5,099 nt of DNA from contig CABTMH010000086.1 in the NCBI GenBank assembly GCA_902485915.1, forward strand, positions 1 through 5,099, given 5' to 3'. Below, piece after piece: positions 1 to 5,099 of the stretch. Position 1 is the first letter of the stretch. Each line of letters starts with the position of its first letter. The notes below the pieces were generated by a model that was not told the origin of the DNA, searched no databases, and was given only the letters and a program-made list of their open reading frames with translations. A program made the position numbers and the translations under genes. Source of the stretch: an uncultured Oribacterium sp. Its GTDB lineage: Bacteria; Bacillota; Clostridia; Lachnospirales; Lachnospiraceae.

Positions 1-317
1 AGGATCATGGCGCACGTGTCATCGCCGATGAAGTCTGCCCCGATCAGAAACGCCTGCGCGAGCCCGTCCGGGTGCGGCTGTACCGCGTAGGACAGGCGGA
101 TGCCGAACTGGCTGCCGTCGCCGAGCAGGTCCTCGAAGCGTGGGGTATCGTTCGGTGTCGAAATAAGCAGGATGTCGCGGATACCGGCGTTCATGAGGAC
201 GCTGAGCGGATAGTAGATCATCGGCTTATCATAAATCGGAAGTAACTGCTTGGAGGTTACTTTGGTCAGCGGATATAATCTCGTACCGGATCCACCGGCA
301 AGAATAATTCCCTTCAT
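1..317 (-). CDS. rfbA: Glucose-1-phosphate thymidylyltransferase, N-terminal part (RmlA/RfbA), cut by window edge
   Basis: The enzyme joins dTTP and glucose-1-phosphate to give dTDP-glucose and pyrophosphate, the first step of cytoplasmic dTDP-L-rhamnose synthesis for cell-surface polysaccharides. The first 105 residues are visible. The nucleotide-binding signature GGSGTRLYPLT lies at residues 8-18, followed by KQLLPIYDKPMIYYPLS (about 23-39), then the family blocks around LLGDGSQFG (64-72) and QPHPDGLAQAF (80-90). These are characteristic of RmlA rather than of generic sugar nucleotidyltransferases. Full-length members are about 290 residues, so roughly two thirds lies beyond the left edge. 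The ATG at 315-317 is preceded by AAAGGAG (complement of 323-329), five bases from the start, and by a promoter at 390-418, so the gene probably has its own transcript separate from mnmA. Further rml genes might follow to the left, but this cannot be seen. Family assignment is firm; the symbol (rfbA or rmlA) is a naming choice. Confidence 0.95.
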   Translation of the reverse strand, partial: MKGIILAGGSGTRLYPLTKVTSKQLLPIYDKPMIYYPLSVLMNAGIRDILLISTPNDTPRFEDLLGDGSQFGIRLSYAVQPHPDGLAQAFLIGADFIGDDTCAMI

Positions 318-374
318 AATGTCTCCTTTAGATGGGCGGGGACCGCGGAAATGGGCGCAGAAACCCCGTATCTT

Positions 375-388
375 CACATACTTATGTG
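375..388. promoter_or_regulatory. Palindrome at the predicted transcription start; possible operator
   Basis: CACATA-CT-TATGTG is an inverted repeat with perfect 6-bp arms and a 2-bp centre. It lies immediately downstream of the predicted -10 box of the rmlA promoter and would overlap the transcription start. This is a typical place for a repressor site. The palindrome is seen directly; the operator role is inference, and no regulator is encoded in the window. Confidence 0.35.
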
Positions 389-389
389 G

Positions 390-418
390 ATTTTAGCACA
401 ATCATATCTCATATACAA
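390..418 (-). promoter_or_regulatory. Sigma-70-type promoter for the rmlA/rfbA gene
   Basis: On the minus strand there is a -35 box TTGTAT (complement of 413-418), a 17-base spacer and a -10 box TAAAAT (complement of 390-395). TGC directly before the -10 box gives an extended -10 motif (complement of 396-398). The stretch just upstream of the -35 box (about 419-437) is almost pure A/T and resembles an UP element. Transcription would start near 383, leaving a leader of roughly 65 bases before the ATG at 317. Assignment is by motif match and position only. Confidence 0.7.
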
Positions 419-443
419 ATTTAAACTTCTTTAAAATCCGCTT

Positions 444-469
444 AAGATGTACCTTACGACGTACATTTT
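444..469. repeat. Inverted repeat between mnmA and the rmlA promoter
   Basis: ATGTAC (447-452) and GTACAT (461-466) form perfect arms around an 8-base loop. The stem can be extended outward by one G-T pair and two A-T pairs, to 9 bp. In the minus-strand transcript it follows mnmA by about 60 bases. A short TTTT comes several bases after the stem, so it could be a weak terminator for mnmA. It could equally be a regulator site upstream of the rmlA promoter. No canonical uridine tract abuts the stem. Confidence 0.5.
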
Positions 470-506
470 GTGCCTGTTCGCCCCTGCCTGAATCCAGTTG
501 ACGAGT

Positions 507-535
507 GAACAGTAACTACATTGGGGTTACTGTTC
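507..535 (-). repeat. Perfect 10-bp hairpin spanning the mnmA stop codon
   Basis: GAACAGTAAC (507-516) and GTTACTGTTC (526-535) are exact reverse complements around a 9-base loop. In the mnmA mRNA the 5' arm is formed by the last codons GAA CAG, the TAA stop (527-529) and one further base. No uridine run follows the 3' arm, so it is not a classical intrinsic terminator. It may protect the mRNA 3' end or act in Rho-dependent or processed 3' end formation; these roles are inferred. Confidence 0.6.
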
Positions 536-1663
536 CGATGACGGATTGCAGCGGATGGCTTCGCGGATGGTGCCTCCGCCGACGACGGTATCGCCGTCGT
601 AGAGGACGACGGCCTGGCCGGTGGCGACGGCGCGTTCCGGCTGGTCGAAGCGGACGATGACGCGGCCGGTGGCGCGGCCGTGTTCATCACGGAGGACTTC
701 GGCAGTGGCCGGGACTTCCTTCGCCTTATAGCGGGTCTTTACAGTGACGCGGACAGCTTCGGTCGGCTCGTCAAACGGGATCCAGTTGAAGTGGTCCGCG
801 ATGAGGGCACTGCTGTAGAGGGCCGATCCGGTGGTGAGGATGACTTCGTTTTTCTCCATGTCCTTCCCGCAGACGTACATCGGGGCCGGGAGGGCGAGGC
901 CGAGGCCTTTTCGCTGGCCGATGGTATAGCGGATGATGCCTTTATGCTCGCCGAGGACATGTCCCTCCGTGTCGACGAACTTTCCGGGTGCGAAGCACTT
1001 TCCGGTATAGTGCTCGATGAAGTCGCCGTAGTCACCGTTCACGACGAAGCAGATGTCCTGGGAGTCGTGCTTACGAGCGTTGATGAAGCCGTACTTCTCG
1101 GCGACCTCCCGCACCTCTTCCTTCGAGGCGAAGTTTCCGAGCGGAAACATGGTATGGGCGAGCTGCTGCTGGGTCAGGAAGTAGAGCACATAGCTCTGAT
1201 CCTTCGCGAGGTTTTTCGCCTTTTTCAGGAGCCAGCGTCCGGTCGCCGGGTCCTGCTCGATGCGGGCATAGTGGCCGGTGACGATGACGTCACAGCCGAG
1301 CGCTTCGGCGCGGTGATAGAGCTTCTCGTGCTTCATATAACGGTTACAGTCGATGCATGGGTTCGGAGTGCCTCCATCCTCGTAGGTCCGCACGAAGCGT
1401 TCGATGACCTGACGGTCGAAGTCTTCGGTAAAGTTAAAGACATAGTACGGCATGCCGAGGCTCGTCGCGACCTGACGGGCATCCTCGGTATCCTCGAGGG
1501 TGCAGCAGGTATGTTCGCGACAGACATCGACAGTTTCGTTATCATACAGCTTCATGGTGACACCGATGGCATCGTAGCCGGCATCGCACATCAGCGCGGC
1601 CGCCACCGAGCTGTCGACCCCACCGCTCATCGCCACCAGGGCCTTCTTCTTTGCTTCATTCAT
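527..1663 (-). CDS. mnmA: tRNA-specific 2-thiouridylase MnmA
   Basis: This cytoplasmic enzyme adenylates and then thiolates U34 in the anticodons of tRNA-Lys, tRNA-Glu and tRNA-Gln. Sulfur arrives as persulfide from a cysteine desulfurase. The 378-residue product is full length for the family. The N-terminal ATP pyrophosphatase P-loop SGGVDSS is at residues 13-19. TPNPCIDCN at 99-107 carries the expected catalytic Cys103. VTGHYARI is at 128-135, and the second conserved cysteine, Cys205, lies in DSQDICF (200-206). The central block RYTIGQRKGLG (245-255) and the C-terminal beta-barrel with RYKA (311-314) follow. Cysteines 48, 53 and 54 form an additional CREHTCC segment, of a kind I recall from other Firmicutes members. 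The ATG at 1661-1663 has GAGGTGG (complement of 1671-1677) seven bases upstream. The gene lies 49 bp after the DUF2974 gene with no terminator between, so read-through transcription is likely. The stop codon sits in a perfect hairpin. Confidence 0.98.
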   Translation of the reverse strand: MNEAKKKALVAMSGGVDSSVAAALMCDAGYDAIGVTMKLYDNETVDVCREHTCCTLEDTEDARQVATSLGMPYYVFNFTEDFDRQVIERFVRTYEDGGTPNPCIDCNRYMKHEKLYHRAEALGCDVIVTGHYARIEQDPATGRWLLKKAKNLAKDQSYVLYFLTQQQLAHTMFPLGNFASKEEVREVAEKYGFINARKHDSQDICFVVNGDYGDFIEHYTGKCFAPGKFVDTEGHVLGEHKGIIRYTIGQRKGLGLALPAPMYVCGKDMEKNEVILTTGSALYSSALIADHFNWIPFDEPTEAVRVTVKTRYKAKEVPATAEVLRDEHGRATGRVIVRFDQPERAVATGQAVVLYDGDTVVGGGTIREAIRCNPSSEQ

Positions 1664-1712
1664 ATTAAATCCACCTCTTCAAATCGATCTATCTGATCAC
1701 TGTCTGCATCTC

Positions 1713-3053
1713 TTATTCGGTTTCATCGTCGGTCACCGCCAAGGCTCCTGCCGTCTCAGCTTCACTATGATCTTCGCTCTGCTGCGCCCGGCTACTGCGG
1801 TTCTCGGCGAGCTTTTTCAGCGCATCGCCGATGTCTGTACTCGACGGAAGAATCTTCTCAGCGATGCTCGTCGTGTTCTCACGGGCTCCCGTCATCAGCA
1901 CACGCACACCGATGCGGGCAAACTCGCCGAGCATGCGGCGGAGCTCCTGCTGCTTATTCTTCGGGAGCGAGGCAGCGACGCGGAGCATGTCGGCGATCAG
2001 CCGGGCCTTATCCTCGAAGAGTTCGGTGAAGGTATGGGCGCCGCCGGACTGAAACACATCAAACAGGGTCTCGATGAAGAGGATCCGCTGGTCAATGCTG
2101 AGTTCCTCGAGCCAGGTCCGCATACCTCGTTCGGCCGCAAGGGAGGTCGCCGTCCGTTTCTCTGCTTCCACGAAATGATTTCCATAGACGTGCCAGCTGA
2201 GGGGATCATGCTGCATGATGCCCATGCCGACGGCCTGCACGACATGGTGATCGATGTCACTCGTCAGCAGGATGCCGATCAGGGAGTTCTCCGGAATCGT
2301 CGAGACGATCAGCGGCTGAATCTGCTGATATGCCGTGGATTCCGTAATTTCCGGGAGGAAGCCCGGACCATCGTTCGTATAGATACGACAGATCTGCCGA
2401 CGGATCTCCGGGGCGCAGAAGGCCGAAGCGTAAACGGCGAAGTTGCCGCCCTTCGAGTGACCACCGACCATCAGTCGGAAGCATTGGCCTCTGAAAAGCT
2501 CATCGAGATAGTGCACGGCGGACTGCTGCCCCGGCGTGCGGAGCTGGTACGAGAGGTTCAGGTCCTCCTTCCAGCCGACGATGGAATCATCGGTGCCACG
2601 ATAGGCGACGTAGGCTGTTTCGCGTTCATCTGCCGGAAGCTGTATGCGCGCATGCGTGGCGTCGTCGGCGCAGTCGAGGGCGATCGGCACCTCCCACCCG
2701 AGCAGGAAGGTGATGGCTGAAAACTGCGCGTCCTTCGCTTCGTCGATGACATTCACGTAATTTGCGAGGCGGAGGTTCTGGAAGCGCCGGCTCGCGACGA
2801 GATGATCCATCACGAAGGGGGCCATGTGATAGAAGGTCGTCTCGGCCTCAATCTCTTCGCGGGTATGACGCTGATAGAAGGCCGCATACGCTTCACGGAG
2901 CGAGATGCTCTCACCGCTGCCCGGTGGCGGCACGATGCCCTCGAAATCAGTATAGGCCAGCTCGCTCAAGATGAGGTTATCCACATCGTTAAAGGGGTCG
3001 ATGCTGAAGGGCACATCGCCCCGCCAGTCCAGATATTCATTGATATTTGCCAT
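1713..3053 (-). CDS. DUF2974 (Mbeg1-like) alpha/beta-hydrolase-fold protein
   Basis: The 446-residue product resembles DUF2974 (Mbeg1-like) proteins, which have a lipase-like alpha/beta-hydrolase fold and no established substrate. The N-terminal block (about 1-35) contains SIDPFNDVDNLILSELAYTDF, typical of the family. YRGTDDSIVGWKEDLN (151-166) resembles the oxyanion-side strand and loop of class 3 lipases. GHSKGGN (198-204) is the nucleophile elbow, with Ser200 as probable nucleophile. NDGPGF (227-232) offers the likely acid, Asp228. The QHDPLSWHV segment (281-289) offers histidine candidates. I see no signal peptide or membrane segment, so it is probably cytoplasmic. Residues from about 310 are predicted helical, and the last 30 or so are acidic and low in complexity. 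An in-frame TTG at 3149 would add 32 residues, but the ATG at 3051-3053 has a strong GGAGGTG site and is preferred. Hydrolase activity is inferred from motifs; the substrate is unknown. Confidence 0.85.
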   Translation of the reverse strand: MANINEYLDWRGDVPFSIDPFNDVDNLILSELAYTDFEGIVPPPGSGESISLREAYAAFYQRHTREEIEAETTFYHMAPFVMDHLVASRRFQNLRLANYVNVIDEAKDAQFSAITFLLGWEVPIALDCADDATHARIQLPADERETAYVAYRGTDDSIVGWKEDLNLSYQLRTPGQQSAVHYLDELFRGQCFRLMVGGHSKGGNFAVYASAFCAPEIRRQICRIYTNDGPGFLPEITESTAYQQIQPLIVSTIPENSLIGILLTSDIDHHVVQAVGMGIMQHDPLSWHVYGNHFVEAEKRTATSLAAERGMRTWLEELSIDQRILFIETLFDVFQSGGAHTFTELFEDKARLIADMLRVAASLPKNKQQELRRMLGEFARIGVRVLMTGARENTTSIAEKILPSSTDIGDALKKLAENRSSRAQQSEDHSEAETAGALAVTDDETE

Positions 3054-3067
3054 CTCACACCTCCGGT
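3054..3067 (-). promoter_or_regulatory. Ribosome binding site fixing the DUF2974 gene start
   Basis: On the minus strand CGGAGGTGTGAG directly precedes the ATG at 3051-3053, placing GGAGGTG at optimal distance. The alternative upstream TTG at 3149 has no comparable site. The 32 residues it would add are alanine- and arginine-rich and unlike the family N-terminus. This decides the start. Confidence 0.85.
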
Positions 3068-3120
3068 CGCCTGCAGCGGCCGCAGCACCTCGAGGGTGTC
3101 CGGCACGCTGCGGGTGCGTC

Positions 3121-3149
3121 GTTATGCACATATCCTGCGTGTTTTTCAA
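3121..3149 (-). promoter_or_regulatory. Possible promoter for the DUF2974-mnmA unit
   Basis: On the minus strand TTGAAA (complement of 3144-3149) and CATAAC (complement of 3121-3126) are separated by 17 bases. The -35 box is good and the -10 box is only a 4 of 6 match. The site lies between the DUF4317 stop and the DUF2974 start, giving a leader of about 60 bases. The 145-bp spacer shows no convincing intrinsic terminator for the DUF4317 gene, so read-through is also possible. Confidence 0.35.
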
Positions 3150-3198
3150 CGCAACTGTTGACAGATAATCTTTTTACTTTCCAGTCCCAGCGAAGTCG

Positions 3199-4368
3199 TT
3201 ATGCTTCTGTGTTTTCTGCGACGCTCTCCGGCTGAAGGTTCTGGCGGATCTTGATGCCGTTTACCTCGATGTCGTCCGCAATCGGGATGAGGAGATACTC
3301 GCGGCCGTCGATCACACGGGTCTCGACGAGGCCGGCGTTCTCCGACTTCACATCCAGCTTCATCGTGAGGGACTTCACCACCAGATTTTTCTGGCTCTGC
3401 ACGTTCTCCGCGAGGAGCGGGGTCGTGTCGTCGCCGACCGCCTCGTCATAGATGCGCTCAAACTGATGGAGCTGCTCGTCATTGGCACCGTTTCGGGCGA
3501 GGAGCTTCTTCATCTCATTCTTATCGAGGGCGACCTGATCGTCGGTTTCCTTATCCTTCTTGTTCTCCTCGATCATCTCCTTGATATCTTCGTTGATGTT
3601 CCGGATAGTTTCGAAGGTGCAGTCGCCGGAGAGGGTCGTCTCGATGATCTCACGGAAGACGTTCTGCTGGTCCTTCTCGGTCCGGCTGAGCTCGGTGCCA
3701 AGCACGTCGAGGGCGATCTCCTCATGGCGCTCCTCCGGATGACGCGTGTAGTACAACGCGCTGTGGATGTCGGTGTTCCGGAAATTGTAGGCCGGGAAGA
3801 GGAAGGCGGTTTCCGGATTCTTCACGCCCCAGTCGTCGGTACGGTTCCGGAAGGTCTGCTCGGCCTTATCGTAGCAGAGGCCGTCGTGCAGGAGCTCGAC
3901 CGGGCAGATGGAACAGAGGATGAAGCTGTAGACATACTCACTGTCGAGCTCGGCACCGTCCTTCATCTTCATCGGGATGTCGTAGACGCCGTGGCTCAAG
4001 AGAATCAGGTACTTGCCCGGGAAGGTGTAGCTGCCGATCACGCGGTCGAAGAACTGCTCGACGAGGGTGTCGTCCCGGAGCTCGGACTGTTGGAGCTGGT
4101 ACAGGAAGGCCTGGTGACCGCCCTCGACCTCCTCGGCGTACGGAAACTCTACATTATATAAGTTGCGTCCGAACTTACCGGACATGGAGCGCTTGAAGAT
4201 CTCGCAGTACTTCGTCTGCTCTTCGTCTGCGAGCTGAAGGAACATGTCGTGGAAGGTCGAGAGCTTCTCCTTCTCCTCGTTGACGTAGCAGGCACGCATA
4301 CGATCGATGCGGCAGTTCTGACGATTGAAACACTTCGTCTTGATCTCACTTACTGATTTTTTATCCAT
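3199..4368 (-). CDS. DUF4317 family protein, function unknown
   Basis: The 389-residue product matches the DUF4317 family, which I know mainly from Clostridia and which has no assigned biochemical role. Recognisable blocks include the N-terminus DKKSVSEIKTKCF with CYVNEEKEK (27-35), then FKRSMSGKFGRNL (58-70). The core follows: FPGKYLILLSHGVYDIPMK (116-134), SEYVYSFILCSICPV (143-157) and TAFLFPAYNFRNTDIHSALYY (187-207, shortened here to its key residues F-L-FP-NFR-DI-YY). The central cysteines Cys152 and Cys155 form CSIC, a possible metal or redox pair, although no partner pair is visible. A charged, lysine- and glutamate-rich helical segment covers about 255-290. I see no signal peptide or membrane helix, so it is probably cytoplasmic. 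The ATG at 4366-4368 has AAAAGGAGAA upstream. A longer frame to 4419 would begin inside the large palindrome and is rejected. The long structured spacer upstream suggests regulation at the leader. Confidence 0.88.
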   Translation of the reverse strand: MDKKSVSEIKTKCFNRQNCRIDRMRACYVNEEKEKLSTFHDMFLQLADEEQTKYCEIFKRSMSGKFGRNLYNVEFPYAEEVEGGHQAFLYQLQQSELRDDTLVEQFFDRVIGSYTFPGKYLILLSHGVYDIPMKMKDGAELDSEYVYSFILCSICPVELLHDGLCYDKAEQTFRNRTDDWGVKNPETAFLFPAYNFRNTDIHSALYYTRHPEERHEEIALDVLGTELSRTEKDQQNVFREIIETTLSGDCTFETIRNINEDIKEMIEENKKDKETDDQVALDKNEMKKLLARNGANDEQLHQFERIYDEAVGDDTTPLLAENVQSQKNLVVKSLTMKLDVKSENAGLVETRVIDGREYLLIPIADDIEVNGIKIRQNLQPESVAENTEA

Positions 4369-4370
4369 AA

Positions 4371-4380
4371 TTCTCCTTTT
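4371..4380 (-). promoter_or_regulatory. Ribosome binding site of the DUF4317 gene
   Basis: The minus strand reads AAAAGGAGAA followed by TT and the ATG at 4366-4368. The gap from GGAG to the ATG is short (4 bases) but workable. It supports the start at MDKKS over the upstream ATG at 4417-4419. The same 10-mer recurs exactly at 4554-4563, on the far side of the palindrome, without an ATG after it. Confidence 0.75.
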
Positions 4381-4394
4381 CTGACGATGAATAC
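4371..4394. repeat. Imperfect direct repeat, copy 1, flanking the long palindrome
   Basis: This 24-base segment starts with TTCTCCTTTT and ends with TAC, directly abutting the outer arm of the palindrome at 4395. It resembles the segment at 4554-4577: the first 10 bases are identical, and the rest aligns with small gaps around a shared TGAAT and final TAC. It could be a remnant of a duplication. Ungapped identity is 15 of 24, so the second half is weak. Confidence 0.4.
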
Positions 4395-4556
4395 GAAACG
4401 GAAGCAGGGAGGGCAACACTCACTTAGTTCAAAGTACAGAACCCGGTGGATGGTTCGCGTCTGCCATCACAGGCAAGCCTGTGTGTCAGACGCGGACCAT
4501 CCATCGGAACCTGTTCTTTGAATGCGCAATTTAGTTGCCCTCCCTGCTTCCGTTTC
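4395..4556. repeat. 162-bp nested imperfect palindrome (long hairpin)
   Basis: The outer arms, 4395-4417 (starting GAAACGGAAGC) and 4534-4556 (ending GCTTCCGTTTC), are perfect 23-bp reverse complements. After an internal loop of 9-10 bases per side, pairing resumes at 4427-4434 with 4516-4523, then 4436-4439 with 4511-4514. A 21-bp stem follows, 4443-4463 with 4487-4507, including two G-T pairs. The tip is CACAGGC-AA-GCCTGTG (4468-4483). About 63 base pairs form overall. It fills most of the 247-bp spacer between the pseudouridine synthase and the DUF4317 gene. I see no transposase, no clear target-site duplication next to the arms and no credible ORF inside. On the plus strand the hairpin is followed by a T-rich run (4560-4564). 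It may be a palindromic intergenic repeat, a miniature transposable element, or a structured RNA or leader. Confidence 0.95.
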
Positions 4557-4577
4557 TCCTTTTTCGGCTGAATCTAC
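4554..4577. repeat. Imperfect direct repeat, copy 2, with an orphan Shine-Dalgarno-like sequence
   Basis: TTCTCCTTTT at 4554-4563 repeats 4371-4380 exactly. On the minus strand it reads AAAAGGAGAA followed by ACGG rather than TTATGG. It overlaps the last three bases of the palindrome arm. It looks like a ribosome binding site with no start codon, consistent with a duplicated or displaced leader. The remainder of the repeat is diverged. Confidence 0.4.
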
Positions 4578-4615
4578 GGGTGGGCTGCTTTATCCGGATG
4601 CCCATTGACGGATGT
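4578..4615. other. Short spacer between the pseudouridine synthase stop and the repeat region
   Basis: These 38 bases contain the small palindrome ATCCGGAT and two direct copies of CGGATG, 14 bases apart. There is no uridine run and no convincing terminator or promoter on either strand. If the pseudouridine synthase transcript ends here, the large palindrome next to it is the most likely structural cause. Confidence 0.4.
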
Positions 4616-5099
4616 CTAGTTGGTTGCGTCCTTCAGGATTTTGATTTCATCCTCTGAGAGTTTTCGAAACTCTCCTGGTGCGAGGTCAGGGTCGAGTTGG
4701 AGGGCACCCATCGTGATGCGGCGGAGGTAGAGGATTTCTTTTCCGCCGGGGAGGGCTTTCACCATTTTTTTGATCTGGTGGAACTTGCCTTCCTGGATGG
4801 TGATTTCGACTTCGCTTACGAGTGTGTCGTCTGTGATGTCGGCAGGTTCTTCGGCGCCGATGAAGGCGGGGCCGGCGAGGCGGGTGCGGAGCAGGCGTTC
4901 ACTCGTTGCGGTGAAGCCGAGCGCACGCCGGAGGGCGGCGACGGTTTTTCCGGTGCTGAGGACGCGGAGTGTGGCCGGGAGGGCGGTCAGCTTTTCGTCA
5001 TAGCGGATGCCGCGGGTGAAGGCGCGCTGATCGTCTTCGGTGATGGTGCCGGTCACGATGGCGTAATAGGTTTTATCGATGTGGTGCTTCGGCACGAGG
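4616..5099 (-). CDS. rsuA: RsuA-type 16S rRNA pseudouridine synthase, C-terminal part, cut by window edge
   Basis: This family isomerises a uridine in 16S rRNA (position 516 in E. coli) to pseudouridine. The visible 160 or so residues begin at LVPKHHIDKTY, the strand that carries the conserved K-x-Y motif, and read unbroken to a TAG stop. SEVEITIQEGKFHQIKKM holds the family signature EGKFHQIK. It is followed by LYLRRITMGALQLD and LAPGEFRKLSEDE, the usual C-terminal end. The S4-like domain and the catalytic aspartate loop lie outside the window. The segment at about 4817-4954 between PATLRVLS and SEVEIT looks some 40 residues longer than in E. coli RsuA. RluB/RluE-type paralogues share these motifs, so the exact target uridine is not proven. 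The next gene on the same strand starts 247 bp downstream, across the long palindrome. Confidence 0.88.
   Translation of the reverse strand, partial: LVPKHHIDKTYYAIVTGTITEDDQRAFTRGIRYDEKLTALPATLRVLSTGKTVAALRRALGFTATSERLLRTRLAGPAFIGAEEPADITDDTLVSEVEITIQEGKFHQIKKMVKALPGGKEILYLRRITMGALQLDPDLAPGEFRKLSEDEIKILKDATN

Noticed and set aside
680..1696. Long plus-strand open frame (338 codons) opposite mnmA
   Set aside because: It mirrors the mnmA frame in GC-rich sequence, has no recognisable domain and no good ribosome binding site. The minus-strand product is an unambiguous MnmA.
1767..2720. Plus-strand open frame (317 codons) opposite the DUF2974 gene
   Set aside because: It is an antisense shadow of a well-supported gene, with arginine- and leucine-rich composition and no family resemblance.
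3466..4161. Plus-strand open frame (231 codons) opposite the DUF4317 gene
   Set aside because: The valine/leucine/glutamate-rich translation is what the antisense of acidic, GC-rich codons gives. No start signal or domain is visible.
4369..4419. N-terminal extension of the DUF4317 protein starting at the ATG at 4417-4419
   Set aside because: The extra 17 residues (starting MLPSLLPF) are encoded by palindrome-arm and leader sequence. A good ribosome binding site lies directly before the internal ATG, and the family N-terminus starts there.
4424..4504. A 26-codon minus-strand frame inside the palindrome (starts MDGPRL)
   Set aside because: It lies wholly in the paired arms and has no properly spaced ribosome binding site. 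Its sequence is explained by the palindrome.
4395..4556. Insertion sequence or CRISPR repeat
   Set aside because: There is no transposase frame, no clear target-site duplication immediately outside the arms, and no regularly spaced direct repeats.
4395..4564. Reading the palindrome as an ordinary intrinsic terminator of the pseudouridine synthase gene
   Set aside because: On the minus strand, the strand of that gene, no uridine run follows the 3' arm. The structure is also many times larger than a usual terminator. A role in termination is not excluded, but the canonical form is absent.

Overview
The window is a GC-rich stretch of bacterial chromosome. All five supported genes are on the minus strand, so transcription runs from the right end to the left. 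The protein families point to a Gram-positive anaerobe of the class Clostridia, plausibly a relative of Lachnospiraceae: a DUF4317 protein, a DUF2974 (Mbeg1-like) hydrolase, and MnmA with a Firmicutes-style NPCIDCNRYMK block. AGGAG-type ribosome binding sites precede the four genes whose starts are visible. The genus cannot be read from the sequence.

Layout in transcription order (right to left). (1) 5099-4616: the C-terminal part of an RsuA-type 16S rRNA pseudouridine synthase, cut by the window edge. (2) 4615-4369: a gene-free spacer dominated by a 162-bp nested imperfect palindrome (4395-4556) with perfect 23-bp outer arms. (3) 4368-3199: a complete DUF4317 protein of unknown function. (4) 3198-3054: a short spacer with a possible promoter. 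(5) 3053-1713: a complete DUF2974 alpha/beta-hydrolase-like protein with a GHSKGG nucleophile elbow. (6) 1663-527: complete mnmA (tRNA 2-thiouridylase), 49 bp after the hydrolase and probably co-transcribed with it. (7) 526-318: a spacer with two inverted repeats, an AT-rich upstream element and a good sigma-70-type promoter. (8) 317-1: the N-terminal third of a glucose-1-phosphate thymidylyltransferase (RmlA/RfbA), cut by the window edge.

Functionally this is a housekeeping neighbourhood. Two genes modify RNA (rRNA pseudouridine, tRNA 2-thiouridine), one starts dTDP-rhamnose synthesis for surface polysaccharide, and two belong to conserved but poorly characterised families. I see no defence system, prophage, transposase, CRISPR array, tRNA or rRNA gene. 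The most unusual object is the long palindrome upstream of the DUF4317 gene. It is either a non-autonomous repeat element or a strongly structured RNA or leader. The other points worth a second look are the perfect hairpin that contains the mnmA stop codon, the palindrome just downstream of the rmlA -10 box, and an apparent insertion of roughly 40 residues in the pseudouridine synthase.
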